NCBI RefSeq assembly: GCF_900108225.1
Contig: NZ_FNUZ01000001.1
Location: 62,001-126,000, forward strand
From: Thalassococcus halodurans
Lineage (GTDB): Bacteria > Pseudomonadota > Alphaproteobacteria > Rhodobacterales > Rhodobacteraceae
Length of the DNA stretch: 64,000 bases
Direction: 5' to 3'
The notes below the pieces were generated by a model. It had not been told where the DNA came from, did no database searches, and saw only the letters and a list, made by a program, of their open reading frames with translations. Position numbers and translations under genes: made by a program. Every line of letters starts with the position of its first letter. Position 1 is the stretch's first letter. Positions 42,573-51,049 of this stretch are shown one piece after another.

Positions 42573-45500
42573 ATGACGCAGGAAACACCAGAGATTAAGC
42601 CCCCCAGCAAAACGGCCCTGCCCCGTCAATTGCGGCGCATTTTCCAGAAGCACAAACAAAGCAGTCTGGTGGATATCGCCAACGCGGGCGCCGAGGTCTG
42701 GCACGACGAACGCGACGACGGCAAACGCCAGCTTGCGATGCAACTCCGTCTGCGCGCGCTGCGGGACGGCCTTGCTGCGATGGAAAAGGGCAAGCTGGTG
42801 AAAGAGCCCGAGATCATCGAAGCTGTGGTGATCGAAGAAACCCCGCCCGAACCGGAACCCGCGCCGCCCCCGCCTCCTCCGAAACCCAAGCCGCAACCGA
42901 AGACAACGGCTTTGGAGGACAACGCCATGATGGCGCTTTTCGATCAGATGGGAGGGGAAGACGAACCCGAAGCCGCACCTGCAGCGCCCCCTGCCGAAGC
43001 GCCCAAAGATCCCAACGCCATCATCAGCGCGGAAGAAGCCTTGGCACGTATCGAAGCCCAAGAACGCGCAGAGGCCGAAGCTGCCAAGGCCGCCGCAGGT
43101 CTGGACGATCTGGCAGCATCGATGGACACGTTGAACTCGCCTGAAGAGAGTGCAGAAAAGGATGACAGTGGCGATGACCTAGCCGCGTTGATGGACAGCA
43201 TATCGGGTGATGCCCCGGCTGAGAAACCTGCCGAACCTGCGGCAGGTCTCGATGACCTCGCGGCCACGATGGACGCCCTGAACGCGTCTGAAGAGAGTGC
43301 AGAAGACGATGATAGTGGCGATGACCTTGCCGCGTTGATGGACAGCATATCGGGTGATGCCCCGGCTGAGAAACCTGCCGAACCTGCGGCAGGTCTCGAT
43401 GACCTCGCAGCGACGATGGATGCTTTAAACGCCCCTGAAGAGAGTTCCGAAGGTGACGACAGTGGCGATGACCTTTCCGCGCTGATGGACAGCATGTCAG
43501 GCGAAGCGCCTGTCGACGCACCTGCCGAACCCGCGGCAGGCCTCGACGACCTCGCGGCCACGATGGACGCCCTGAACGCGCCTGAAGAGAGTGTGGAAGA
43601 AGATGACAGCGCCGATGACCTTGCGGCGTTGATGGACAGCATGTCGGGTGATGCCCCGGCTGAGAAACCTGCCGAACCTGCGTCAGGTCTTGATGACCTC
43701 GCAGCAACTATGGACGCTCTGAACGCGCCGGACGAGAGTGTGGAAGAAGATGACAGCGGCGATGACCTTGCCGCGTTGATGAACAGCATGTCGGGTGACG
43801 CTCCGGCTGAAAAACCTTCCGAACCTGCGGCAGGTCTTGATGACCTCGCAGCGACGATGGACGCCCTGAACACGCCCGAAGAAACCCTCGAAATAGACGA
43901 CACTGTAGAGGGCGACGCTTCCATTCTGTCTAGCGCGGCTGACGGTGCGAGCGCAGACGAAATGGACGCAATGCTCGAAGACGCTTCGGTCGAAATGTCC
44001 GATGAAAACACCCTATCGGAAGAAACCGAAGTCCCGCCATCGACGGAAACCGCTGACACTGCGCCCACCGGCGACATCGCGGAAGATAATGGTGACGACA
44101 TCGTTTTGGAGGAACTACAGGGATCGGTCTCTGAAGATGCCGAGGCGCTGGCGGAACTTCCTGAAGAAAGCTCCGTCGCAGAGGACGTGACCGATGTGGC
44201 CGAGGAACCTGCACTTGATGAGTTGGCCAGCGCTCCTTTGTCGGATGACGCCATTTCGACGGTCACGGAGGAAACGGTTCCTGCGCAGGCTGAGGGCGTT
44301 GAAGCCCTGATACCCGATGAGCCCGATTTGGATGCTCCGTTGGACATTGCGGACGATGTAGATGTCAGTATCGAACAGGAAGCTGCTGCCGATATCGAGG
44401 ACACGTCCGAAGCGGAAATCTTCGCGGATGAGACCTCTGGTGGCTTGGAAGAAGCCGTAAATTTCGACTTGAGCGACGCGCTTCCGGCTGAGGCTGAGGC
44501 TGAGGCTGAGGCTGAGGCTGAGGCTGAGGCTGAGGCTGAGGCTGAGGCTGAGGCTGAGGCTGAGGCTGAGGCTGAGGAAACGACCATTGACGCAAATGAG
44601 GGTCAACCAGATGTCGAGTTAACTGGCCCCGACTTGGACGGGGCTATCGCGGATGACGATATCGATGCGGAACAATTCACGGACGCTGATATGTCGGCAG
44701 CTTCTGATCAAGAAACAGTCACGGCAGAGAGTGTCGACGCGTCAGAGCCGTTCGAAACGGACGAAAGCACGCAAACGCTGCCGGAGGCCGACGACCACGC
44801 AGATCAACCTGAAGACATTGAAGTTGGCAATGAGTCAGATGAGATGGTCGCGTTTGAGCAGGATGTTGAAACAACTTCAATTCCTGACGACCAAATGCCC
44901 GAGACAGAACCTGAAGCTATCGAAGCCTTGGCGGAACAGGCCGAGCCAGCAACGACCTCTGCTACGCCACAGGATGACGAAATATCGGCCGCGACCGATG
45001 ACGCGCCGTTCTTTGATGAGAAGCCGGTAGCAGAAGACCATTCGGACAGTCCGCCACTGGACGCGACAGAGGTTACAATCGATGCGGAAGAACGTCCGCT
45101 AGATGATGCCGATCCGCTCGACTCCACGCCGGTGGAAGGCACCACAGCCGTTTCCTCTAAAGAAACACACGACGAAGCCGCAGAGCCCCAGACTGCGCCC
45201 GCACATGAATTTCCGACGATCTCGCCAGAGGAAGAGGAATTCGACAGCCGCCTTGCCGATCTGGTCCGCAAGGTCGAAGCGAAGCGCAAGTCGCGGGAAG
45301 CGTCCACAACACGCATGAAATTCACAGACGCGCGCTCGACTGCGTCCGAGGACGACGGACCCAAGGACGACTTTCTGGATTTCATGAGTGCGCCGACGCC
45401 CAACGACCGCAAGTCATTGCGTGGCGAGGTATCGACGCCAAAGCCACAAGACCCAGCGGAGGAAAGCGCCATCCTCGAAAGCGAACCTGCCTCTTCTGAT

Positions 45501-45599
45501 GATGCCGACTTCTCTGATTTCATGAGCGGCGGGCGCAAGTCAGCCCCGACAGGAGGTATTCCAGGGGCCGCTGGACTAGACCCAAAGGACGTCGAGTAA
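42573..45599 (+). CDS. Acidic 49-residue-repeat protein with FliM-helix-like motifs, unknown function
   Basis: 1008 residues from ATG 42573 (CGGAG upstream; an ATG 12 codons earlier is possible). Residues 1-75 form a basic, probably folded helical head ([37 protein letters not shown]). Then a Pro-rich stretch ([17 protein letters not shown]), an acidic helix region, and tandem 49-residue repeats (about 175-435) with two helices each: [13 protein letters not shown] (six copies) and [13 protein letters not shown] (five copies). A long acidic disordered region follows with a perfect (Ala-Glu)15 tract (639-668), then a charged coiled coil ([18 protein letters not shown]) and two C-terminal motifs DFLDFMSAP and DFSDFMSGG. 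No signal peptide or membrane span. The repeated AALMDSM resembles AALVDGL of FliM. It is sigma-54 controlled and divergent from flgB. I do not recognise the family. Confidence 0.9.
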   Translation: MTQETPEIKPPSKTALPRQLRRIFQKHKQSSLVDIANAGAEVWHDERDDGKRQLAMQLRLRALRDGLAAMEKGKLVKEPEIIEAVVIEETPPEPEPAPPPPPPKPKPQPKTTALEDNAMMALFDQMGGEDEPEAAPAAPPAEAPKDPNAIISAEEALARIEAQERAEAEAAKAAAGLDDLAASMDTLNSPEESAEKDDSGDDLAALMDSISGDAPAEKPAEPAAGLDDLAATMDALNASEESAEDDDSGDDLAALMDSISGDAPAEKPAEPAAGLDDLAATMDALNAPEESSEGDDSGDDLSALMDSMSGEAPVDAPAEPAAGLDDLAATMDALNAPEESVEEDDSADDLAALMDSMSGDAPAEKPAEPASGLDDLAATMDALNAPDESVEEDDSGDDLAALMNSMSGDAPAEKPSEPAAGLDDLAATMDALNTPEETLEIDDTVEGDASILSSAADGASADEMDAMLEDASVEMSDENTLSEETEVPPSTETADTAPTGDIAEDNGDDIVLEELQGSVSEDAEALAELPEESSVAEDVTDVAEEPALDELASAPLSDDAISTVTEETVPAQAEGVEALIPDEPDLDAPLDIADDVDVSIEQEAAADIEDTSEAEIFADETSGGLEEAVNFDLSDALPAEAEAEAEAEAEAEAEAEAEAEAEAEAEAEETTIDANEGQPDVELTGPDLDGAIADDDIDAEQFTDADMSAASDQETVTAESVDASEPFETDESTQTLPEADDHADQPEDIEVGNESDEMVAFEQDVETTSIPDDQMPETEPEAIEALAEQAEPATTSATPQDDEISAATDDAPFFDEKPVAEDHSDSPPLDATEVTIDAEERPLDDADPLDSTPVEGTTAVSSKETHDEAAEPQTAPAHEFPTISPEEEEFDSRLADLVRKVEAKRKSREASTTRMKFTDARSTASEDDGPKDDFLDFMSAPTPNDRKSLRGEVSTPKPQDPAEESAILESEPASSDDADFSDFMSGGRKSAPTGGIPGAAGLDPKDVE
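43095..43902 (+). repeat. Tandem 147-bp coding repeats
   Basis: Copies of the GCAGGTCTsGAyGACCTsGC unit begin at 43095, 43242, 43389, 43536, 43683 and 43830, exactly 147 bp (49 codons) apart: five full units and a partial sixth. Copies two and three are nearly identical over long stretches, pointing to recent duplication or gene conversion; later copies have drifted mostly at third positions and in the linker. Confidence 0.95.
44487..44576 (+). repeat. Perfect (GCTGAG)15 hexanucleotide microsatellite
   Basis: Ninety bases of uninterrupted GCTGAG encode (Ala-Glu)15 inside the acidic repeat protein. Because the unit is six bases, slippage would change the length by two residues without a frameshift. 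Codon use is frozen (all GCT GAG), unlike the surrounding gene, so it is a recent expansion. Confidence 0.98.
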
Positions 45600-45602
45600 A
45601 TG

Positions 45603-45637
45603 AAAAAGCGGCGCCGGTTTTACCGACGCCGCTTTTT
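45603..45637. terminator. Bidirectional terminator between repeat-protein gene and Hint-like gene
   Basis: AAAAAGCGGCG...CGCCGCTTTTTT with inner CGG/CCG pairing around a short loop, four bases after the repeat-protein stop and 20 bases after the converging Hint-like gene stop. A-tract and T-tract flank the stem, so it can act on both strands. Confidence 0.9.
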
Positions 45638-45655
45638 TATTTGTGGAAGATTTGA

Positions 45656-46363
45656 TCAGTTGGCTGGGGTTTTATCAAAACCCAGAACCCGCAGCGCCAA
45701 AGGAACCTGACGGCCTGTCAGAACAGGCCAGCGGAAGTGGCCCCCTGCGCGGCCGGGTACGCTGAAATGCAGGCCATCAGAGACCAGTGCGGAAGACTGT
45801 TCAACGCAGACCTCGAAGACATGCAGCGGAAGGCCGCGCTCTTCGACGACGATTGACCCGCCATTGACCAGATCAACCGCTTTGATCGCGACATCCGGCG
45901 CACCAAACAGATCGGCGAAACGGGGGTGCGAGAAGATCAGCTTTTGATCGCCCGTGACCCAAGCGGTGCTGGGATTGCCCAAGGCACCTGCCGTGATGCG
46001 CACAAGAGCGGAGTCTTCTTTCATCCAAGCCAGAAGTTCGCGGACCTGAATAACCTTTTGGAACCCAAGCTTGGCCGTGCAGACGAAGTCGCCAGCCTTC
46101 AACTGTGTGACCGGCGTCAGGCGCGACGGGGTGCGGACAAGAACCGAAGAGCCCAGAGCCTGCGCTGTGCTGGTGGCGATTTGCGGCGGCGCGAGATCGT
46201 CGTGATCAATCGCGTCATATGTTTCGTTCTGAGCGATCGAAGACTTGCGCGACACCACACTGCCTACGGCATCCGTGATAGAAAACAGCGCATTTACCAG
46301 CGATGGTGTCAAAGTCGGCAATCCCGATTGGTCTGTATTGGTCAAGCTGTGATTACGCGGCAT
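45656..46363 (-). CDS. Hint-domain-like protein with degenerate catalytic site
   Basis: 235 residues from ATG 46363 (GGGGG about nine bases upstream; an ATG ten codons earlier lacks a ribosome site). From about residue 70 the sequence follows the Hedgehog/intein (Hint) pattern seen in many Rhodobacterales proteins: SSVLVRTPSRLTPVTQLKAGDFVCTAKLGFQKVIQVREL, WVTGDQKLIFSHPRFADLFG, and a C-terminal LHFSVPGRAGGHFRWPVL. The nucleophilic Cys expected just before the first strand is Ser-Ser, so self-cleavage is doubtful. The N-terminal 65 residues are low complexity. It is not obviously linked to the flagellum; a terminator separates them. Confidence 0.7.
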   Translation of the reverse strand: MPRNHSLTNTDQSGLPTLTPSLVNALFSITDAVGSVVSRKSSIAQNETYDAIDHDDLAPPQIATSTAQALGSSVLVRTPSRLTPVTQLKAGDFVCTAKLGFQKVIQVRELLAWMKEDSALVRITAGALGNPSTAWVTGDQKLIFSHPRFADLFGAPDVAIKAVDLVNGGSIVVEERGLPLHVFEVCVEQSSALVSDGLHFSVPGRAGGHFRWPVLTGRQVPLALRVLGFDKTPAN

Positions 46364-46480
46364 AGAAACCCCCAAGTAACATTTCGCGTTCAATTATCGG
46401 TGTGCGAGAGGCCAGTTGGCGGACCCGCTGTGGATTGTGCCTGCATCCTTCGTGCCAAGATCGCTTTGTTGGGTAAGCCA

Positions 46481-46606
46481 TTAGGCCAACGCCAAAACGC
46501 TCAGAAAAAAGAACAAGGAAATTGCGAAAAGGCGGGTGACCTGAAACGGGGTCTGCGACGTCGCCGCATGAGCTTGGTTCTGTGCAGAATTCGTAGACCG
46601 CTTCAT
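46481..46606 (-). CDS. 41-residue single-span membrane peptide
   Basis: Short ORF from ATG 46606 to TAA 46481. AAAGGG lies seven bases before the ATG. Residues 1-23 are polar (Ser/Gln/Asn/Ala-rich, start KRSTNSAQNQAHAATS), and 25-41 are strongly hydrophobic (LFAISLFFFLSVLALA), so it is a tail-anchored or single-pass peptide. It lies 118 bases upstream of the Hint-like gene on the same strand and may share its transcript. Similarity to known small proteins could not be checked. The clear ribosome site and hydrophobic end argue for translation. Confidence 0.5.
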   Translation of the reverse strand: MKRSTNSAQNQAHAATSQTPFQVTRLFAISLFFFLSVLALA

Positions 46607-46764
46607 GGAAATGCCCTTTCACCAACGCACTCAAAAGTTGCGCGCTGAGATAAGGATAAGACCGCGATGGGTTATTACCTACACGCGGAAGGCCTGTATA
46701 AAGGGGCGATAGTGCTGTCTTAAGGTGGACTTAGCTCTTTCGATACACGACTGGTCACACACGA

Positions 46765-46793
46765 TAAAAAATCCACCTATCTACTATAGATGG
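46765..46793 (-). terminator. Rho-independent terminator of the hybrid kinase operon
   Basis: On the minus strand CCATCTAT-AGTAG-ATAGGTGG (8-bp stem with one G-T pair, 46793-46773) is followed by ATTTTTTATC. It sits 40 bases after the kinase stop. Confidence 0.85.
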
Positions 46794-46832
46794 AATAGTC
46801 CGTAGGGGTATCACGCTAACATGAGCAGCGAG

Positions 46833-49403
46833 TCAGCCGTTGTAATCTCTCTGCTGGGATGCCCAAGACAAGAGTGCTGATTCACTCTTCTTCCAGAGCG
46901 GTTTCAGGGCCTCGATTTCAGAATTGGACACAAGCGCCCCACTCTTCTTTTTGCCCTCGATCCCATAAAGGGATTCCCTCAGACTGGTCAGACCGAAGCT
47001 TGCGCAGCTGCCAGCGAACTGGTGCACGACAGCCGCCAGTTCCGGATCATTTGTAGACATCCCCATCAACCTGTCGGTTGTAGCGCTGCCTTCTGCGCGC
47101 AATCGGTTGATCAGAGTTTCGACCTGTTCGAACCCTAATGCGCTTGCCAGTGCCTCAAGCTGCGACGGATCGAAATACGGCAGCTTGGTTCCGTTCTGAT
47201 GCGCGACCTTGTCGGTTGTGACCACCGCGTTGGAATAGGCCACCTGCGCCAGAATACGCTTCAACGCGTTTCGTTCGATGGGCTTTGACAGGCAGTCCTG
47301 CATGCCTGACTTTAGAAATCCTTCGACCTCTTCCGGAAGTGCATGTGCCGTCACTGCGATGATCGGGGTGCCGGATGATGCCCCGTCCCCTGCCCTGATC
47401 TCGATTGTCGCCGCAACGCCGTCTTTGACCGGCATCGAGATATCCATCAGGATCAGATCGAACAGGGTCTCATTGGCCAATTCAACGCCTTCTTGACCGT
47501 TCGCCGCTTCGGTCACCTTGTGACCTTCGGAATTCAAAAGCTCGCGCGCGACGAACCTGTTGATCTCGTTATCTTCGACCAGAAGAACCGAAAGCGACCG
47601 CTCTCCGGTTGGGGTTGTGATCGGGACTTCGACATCATCGTTGACCACATCAGACTGATCGACACTGTTGAACGGAATGCGCACCCAGAACAGGCTGCCC
47701 TCGCCGGGTTCACTTTCCGCGCCGATTTCGCCACCCATCATGTTTACCAGACGGCGCACGATCCCGAGCCCAAGACCAGTGCCACCGGCCTGACGCGCAT
47801 ACGAGCTGTCCAGCGTTTCGAAGTCCTGGAAAATCCGTTCGATATCGTCTTCGCCGATCCCGATCCCGGTATCGATGACGCGGAACTCGATCGTTCCAGA
47901 AGGAGAAGCCATTTCTTCGACTTCGATCTCGACCTCGCCATTGCGCGTGAATTTCACAGCATTACTGACGAGGTTTAAAAGGATCTGGCGCAGGCGCCGT
48001 TGATCGCCCCGCACCCAGTTTCGTTCCGGACCGACCCATGACCAGTTCAGGCTGTTGCCATTCGCTGTCGCCATCGGACGGTTGGTATCCACGATGCCCT
48101 TCAGCAAATCCGGAAGCGCAAACGCGCGGTCTTCCAGCGTCAGCTTGCCTGCTTCGTATTTGGACAGGTCTAACACATCGTTCACAAGGCTGAGCAACAA
48201 GCGCCCAGAACTTTCCATCCGGTCGAGAAGTTCGTTTTCACGCTGGCCCGTCGACAAAGGACGCATCAGCTGCATCGTGCCGAGGATGCCGTTCAGAGGC
48301 GTGCGCATTTCGTGGCTCATTACAGCAAGGAATTCGGACTTGGCCTTTTCCCCCGCCAAGGCGCGGTCACGCGCATCGCGCAGGGCATCCTCGGCATTTT
48401 TCCTGCGCGAGATGTCTCGGATATAAGCGACATACATCTGCTCCTCACCGCCGCCAGATCGGTCGATGGAAACCTCTGCGGGGAAATAGATGCCGTCTTT
48501 GTGCAGCGACTGGATTTCAAACCGCCGACTGCCAGCGGGCAAAGGTTTGCCCGTCCCGATGAAATCAAACTTTTCCTTGGTCTCATCAGGCGAAAAGAGA
48601 TCTTTCAGGTTTATTGTCGCACGATCCTGAAGCGACCCGAACATCGTATCTGCCGCTGGGTTTTGCGTAAGAATACGCCCCCGGAAATCCGCCAATACGA
48701 TTGCATCAAGTGACGTTTCCACGATAGTTTTCAGCTGTTCGGACGCCTGTTCAACCTCGGCCGCGTGACGCCGTGCGATGGTATTCATCTGCATCAATTT
48801 GGCGGCAGCAACGATCAGAATGGCCAGCAGGATCATCACAAAGACGGCCAGAATAACCAGCGTCTTCATAACTTCCTGGCGACGGTCGCGGGTATTTTCC
48901 GCAAAGGCCGCCAGACCCGCCAAGGTCATTTCACGTGCGACAGGGGTAATTTCGACGGCAGCTTTTTGCAGATCGGGTAATGCGGCAATCAATTGCGGGT
49001 CATCGCCGTCAATGATTGGAACCGTTTCCTCTAGAAAGGTCAGAAGCCGATCTAAAGACCCGGCGAAGTTTGGCGAGTTTCGCAACTGGATGAACGAATT
49101 GCCGTATAGCAACGTCGACATACGGCTGTAAAACACGTCAAAGCGCCGGCGCAAATTCCGAAGGTCGGCCGGATCGCCGCCGTCGGTTTCCAAAGCAAGC
49201 CGGTAGCGAAGCAATTCCACATCTACCTGCGCGACGGTCCATTGGGCATTGTCCGATGTCGCAGTGCTGATTTTGTCGATCTCTTTCGAAATCATCCAGC
49301 TTAGGCCCACGACAAATGCCAAACAAACCACTACCGTTGCCGCTAGTAGTTTGACCGACATTAATCGACGCATTGCAGCGCGAATTCTTGTGCCAACGGA
49401 CAC
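46833..49403 (-). CDS. Hybrid sensor histidine kinase (TM-PAS-HisKA-HATPase-REC-Hpt)
   Basis: 856 residues, GTG start with GGGAG upstream. One membrane span (about 17-37), a periplasmic helical domain (38-180), a second span (181-201), PAS (222-335, IVETSLDAIVLADFRGRILTQNPAADTMF), HisKA with His364 (FLAVMSHEMRTPLNGI), HATPase (VSNAVKFTRNGEVEIEVEE; GTGLGLGIVRRLVNMMGG), receiver (LLVEDNEINRFVARELL; LILMDISMPVKDG) and a C-terminal Hpt with VVHQFAGSCASFGL. It is a complete internal phosphorelay. It starts 33 bases after a periplasmic molybdopterin-domain-like gene in the same operon, and a LuxR-type regulator diverges from them. The periplasmic partner probably tunes its signal. Confidence 0.94.
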   Translation of the reverse strand: MSVGTRIRAAMRRLMSVKLLAATVVVCLAFVVGLSWMISKEIDKISTATSDNAQWTVAQVDVELLRYRLALETDGGDPADLRNLRRRFDVFYSRMSTLLYGNSFIQLRNSPNFAGSLDRLLTFLEETVPIIDGDDPQLIAALPDLQKAAVEITPVAREMTLAGLAAFAENTRDRRQEVMKTLVILAVFVMILLAILIVAAAKLMQMNTIARRHAAEVEQASEQLKTIVETSLDAIVLADFRGRILTQNPAADTMFGSLQDRATINLKDLFSPDETKEKFDFIGTGKPLPAGSRRFEIQSLHKDGIYFPAEVSIDRSGGGEEQMYVAYIRDISRRKNAEDALRDARDRALAGEKAKSEFLAVMSHEMRTPLNGILGTMQLMRPLSTGQRENELLDRMESSGRLLLSLVNDVLDLSKYEAGKLTLEDRAFALPDLLKGIVDTNRPMATANGNSLNWSWVGPERNWVRGDQRRLRQILLNLVSNAVKFTRNGEVEIEVEEMASPSGTIEFRVIDTGIGIGEDDIERIFQDFETLDSSYARQAGGTGLGLGIVRRLVNMMGGEIGAESEPGEGSLFWVRIPFNSVDQSDVVNDDVEVPITTPTGERSLSVLLVEDNEINRFVARELLNSEGHKVTEAANGQEGVELANETLFDLILMDISMPVKDGVAATIEIRAGDGASSGTPIIAVTAHALPEEVEGFLKSGMQDCLSKPIERNALKRILAQVAYSNAVVTTDKVAHQNGTKLPYFDPSQLEALASALGFEQVETLINRLRAEGSATTDRLMGMSTNDPELAAVVHQFAGSCASFGLTSLRESLYGIEGKKKSGALVSNSEIEALKPLWKKSESALLSWASQQRDYNG

Positions 49404-49436
49404 TAACGTCTCCCGCGCGGATTGGCCTTGGTGGGT

Positions 49437-49949
49437 CTATTCGACGGTGATCCGGTCCAATTGCCAGATACTACGTGAGTAGATCACTTCGGTTTGATAA
49501 TTCGGGGAACTGTCGTACGGATACACAACCCACAACGGGCCTTTATCGCGAACGGACATTTCCTCGCCATTGTTGGAATATGCAACAATCGGGCCATTCT
49601 CGACCCAATCTTCTGCCGGGATCTCGACCGAATAGTCGTTAATGGCTGTTGCTTTCATAATGCTACCGGTGGCACCCACCGCGTCCATCAAGACCTGCAA
49701 GGAAACGCCTTCAAAAGACTGCATACCTTCTGTCCAGATTGTGGTTGTCTCGATGGTTTCTGCCCCAAGCGCCTGCAGCATTTCGCGATCGAACGCAGCA
49801 TCACCATTGGCGGTATTAGAATTCTCGATTGCGCCGCTGACCGTCAGCAACACAGGACCAGCCGGAGCGTCAAGTTCGGCACTGAAACCCATGACCGGCA
49901 GAAAAGTTGCGACTGCAAATGCAACGCGCGAAATTACGGTATTAGTCAT
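49437..49949 (-). CDS. Periplasmic molybdopterin-domain-like protein (COG3915 type)
   Basis: 170 residues from ATG 49949 (AAAGG upstream). A signal peptide (1-24, ISRVAFAVATFLPVMGFSA) is followed by a domain like a reduced oxidoreductase molybdopterin-binding fold: PVLLTVSGAIENSN, FDREMLQALGAETIETTTIW, FEGVSLQVLMDAVGA, VEIPAEDWVENGPIVAYSNNGEEMSVRDKGPLWVVYPYD. The Cys that binds the cofactor in sulfite-oxidase-type enzymes is not present, so it may be a binding rather than catalytic protein. Such genes are often paired with membrane kinases or cyclases (from memory). It is the first gene before the hybrid kinase. Confidence 0.8.
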   Translation of the reverse strand: MTNTVISRVAFAVATFLPVMGFSAELDAPAGPVLLTVSGAIENSNTANGDAAFDREMLQALGAETIETTTIWTEGMQSFEGVSLQVLMDAVGATGSIMKATAINDYSVEIPAEDWVENGPIVAYSNNGEEMSVRDKGPLWVVYPYDSSPNYQTEVIYSRSIWQLDRITVE

Positions 49950-50317
49950 AGAACCAACCTTTCGATAACGCTGTTCAATATGGCAGGTTAAAAATAGCGC
50001 TGCAGTAGAGCATAAGTTGAAAATCAATATCCATTGGTATAGGTTTTCACGACGCTAAATTCAAATTGCGTGTTAAAACACTGAAACCGATAGACGGGAA
50101 TCTGCCACAATCCCTATCCTTTTAAATAGAACCTTCAGATACTGCAGATATACTTTGTTCCGGATCAGTGCGCTTTTGCACCAGTTCGTTGGGCTTACGA
50201 CTGCGGCAAAATCGTAGGTTTGCTTAGGGAAGAAGCATGTTCTATCTTAAGATAAACAGACTGAAAGCAGAAAAGGCGGGTAGTCTAGGCATATGATGAC
50301 CCTGAGGCGCATTCACA
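49950..50317. promoter_or_regulatory. Divergent control region with TATCTTAAGATA palindrome
   Basis: This 368-base AT-rich gap between the two-component operon and the divergent regulator contains no convincing gene. A perfect 12-base palindrome TATCTTAAGATA lies at 50243-50254, about 64 bases before the regulator ATG, suitable for a dimeric regulator site. No sigma-54 or SOS site was seen. Autoregulation by the neighbouring LuxR-type protein is possible. Confidence 0.5.
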
Positions 50318-50950
50318 ATGACTGAAAGCTCGCAACTGCGCATTCTGGTTGCAGACGATCATGACCTTCTCCGGGACATGCTTCAACTTTATCTCGGAAA
50401 AGAACCAGACATATCGGTCGAAACAGTCGCCGATTTCAACGCGGCCTTTGAACGGGTCAAGGATGATCCGGTTTTCGATCTGGTTCTGCTTGATTACTCG
50501 ATGCCCGGCATGACCGGTCTGGAAGGGATGCAGCGCATTCAGGATCTTCCCGGCGATCACCGTGTCGGTATCATTTCCGGCACAGCGACACGCGACGTGG
50601 CCCAAGAAGCCCTGGAAAAGGGTGCGGCGGGTTTCGTGCCCAAAACACTGTCGGCCAAGTCGCTGATCAACGCGGTCCGCTTTATGGCGGCGGGCGAACA
50701 GTTCACGCCCATTGAATTCCTCCGCGCACCCGAGCCCGAACGGAACCACCCGCTGGCACAAAAACTGTCGCGCCGCGAGATGGACGTTCTAAAGGGACTG
50801 ACCGAAGGCAAATCCAATAAGGAAATCGCCCGCGATCTGGATATCCGCGAACCGACGGTAAAGCTGCACGTCAAAACGCTGTATCGAAAAATTGGCGTGG
50901 CAAACCGGACGCAGGCCGCTTTGATCGCCAAGGAACAAGGGCTTTACTGA
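50318..50950 (+). CDS. NarL/LuxR-family response regulator
   Basis: 210 residues. The receiver domain (8-125) has acidic pocket VADDHD, phospho-acceptor Asp in LVLLDYSMPGMTG (near 57), and Lys in GFVPKTLSAKSL. The LuxR-type helix-turn-helix is at 145-205 (LSRREMDVLKGLTEGKSNKEIARDLDIREPTVKLHVKTLYRKIGV). It is divergent from the hybrid kinase operon, which is the likely phosphate source through its Hpt. It is followed after 100 bases by lexA but is not in its operon. Confidence 0.93.
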   Translation: MTESSQLRILVADDHDLLRDMLQLYLGKEPDISVETVADFNAAFERVKDDPVFDLVLLDYSMPGMTGLEGMQRIQDLPGDHRVGIISGTATRDVAQEALEKGAAGFVPKTLSAKSLINAVRFMAAGEQFTPIEFLRAPEPERNHPLAQKLSRREMDVLKGLTEGKSNKEIARDLDIREPTVKLHVKTLYRKIGVANRTQAALIAKEQGLY

Positions 50951-50968
50951 GTCCGAAAGGCCACAGCT

Positions 50969-51019
50969 GTTCTTGCATCGTTCTACTTTGTTGACACAAA
51001 ACGAGAACATGAGTAGAAC
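50969..51019 (+). promoter_or_regulatory. lexA promoter with two alphaproteobacterial SOS boxes
   Basis: GTTC-TTGCATC-GTTC at 50969-50983 and GAAC-ATGAGTA-GAAC at 51005-51019 (the same box read on the other strand). A -35 TTGACA (50991-50996) and -10 TAGAAC (51014-51019) with 17-base spacing place the second box over the -10. This is the classical LexA autorepression layout of Alphaproteobacteria. Confidence 0.93.
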
Positions 51020-51049
51020 AAAATGCGACAAACTTGAAGGGGTGTCGCA

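Noticed and set aside
42468-43061. Extended upstream reading of flgB
   Set aside because: Gly/Phe/Arg-rich, antisense to the repeat protein, and it would start upstream of the sigma-54 promoter. ATG 42467 gives normal FlgB length and has a ribosome site.
43095-43902. CRISPR-like periodic repeats
   Set aside because: Units are 147 bp, contiguous and coding, with no unique spacers and no cas genes.
42944-44587. Long minus-strand ORF (547 codons) antisense to the repeat-protein gene
   Set aside because: Ser/Ala-rich low complexity and repeat structure mirror the plus-strand repeats; no ribosome site or motif. It is a shadow of biased codon use.
46353-46634. 93-codon minus-strand ORF overlapping the Hint-like start
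   Set aside because: Overlaps the start of the Hint-like gene in another frame and overlaps the better-supported 41-residue ORF; composition is not protein-like.
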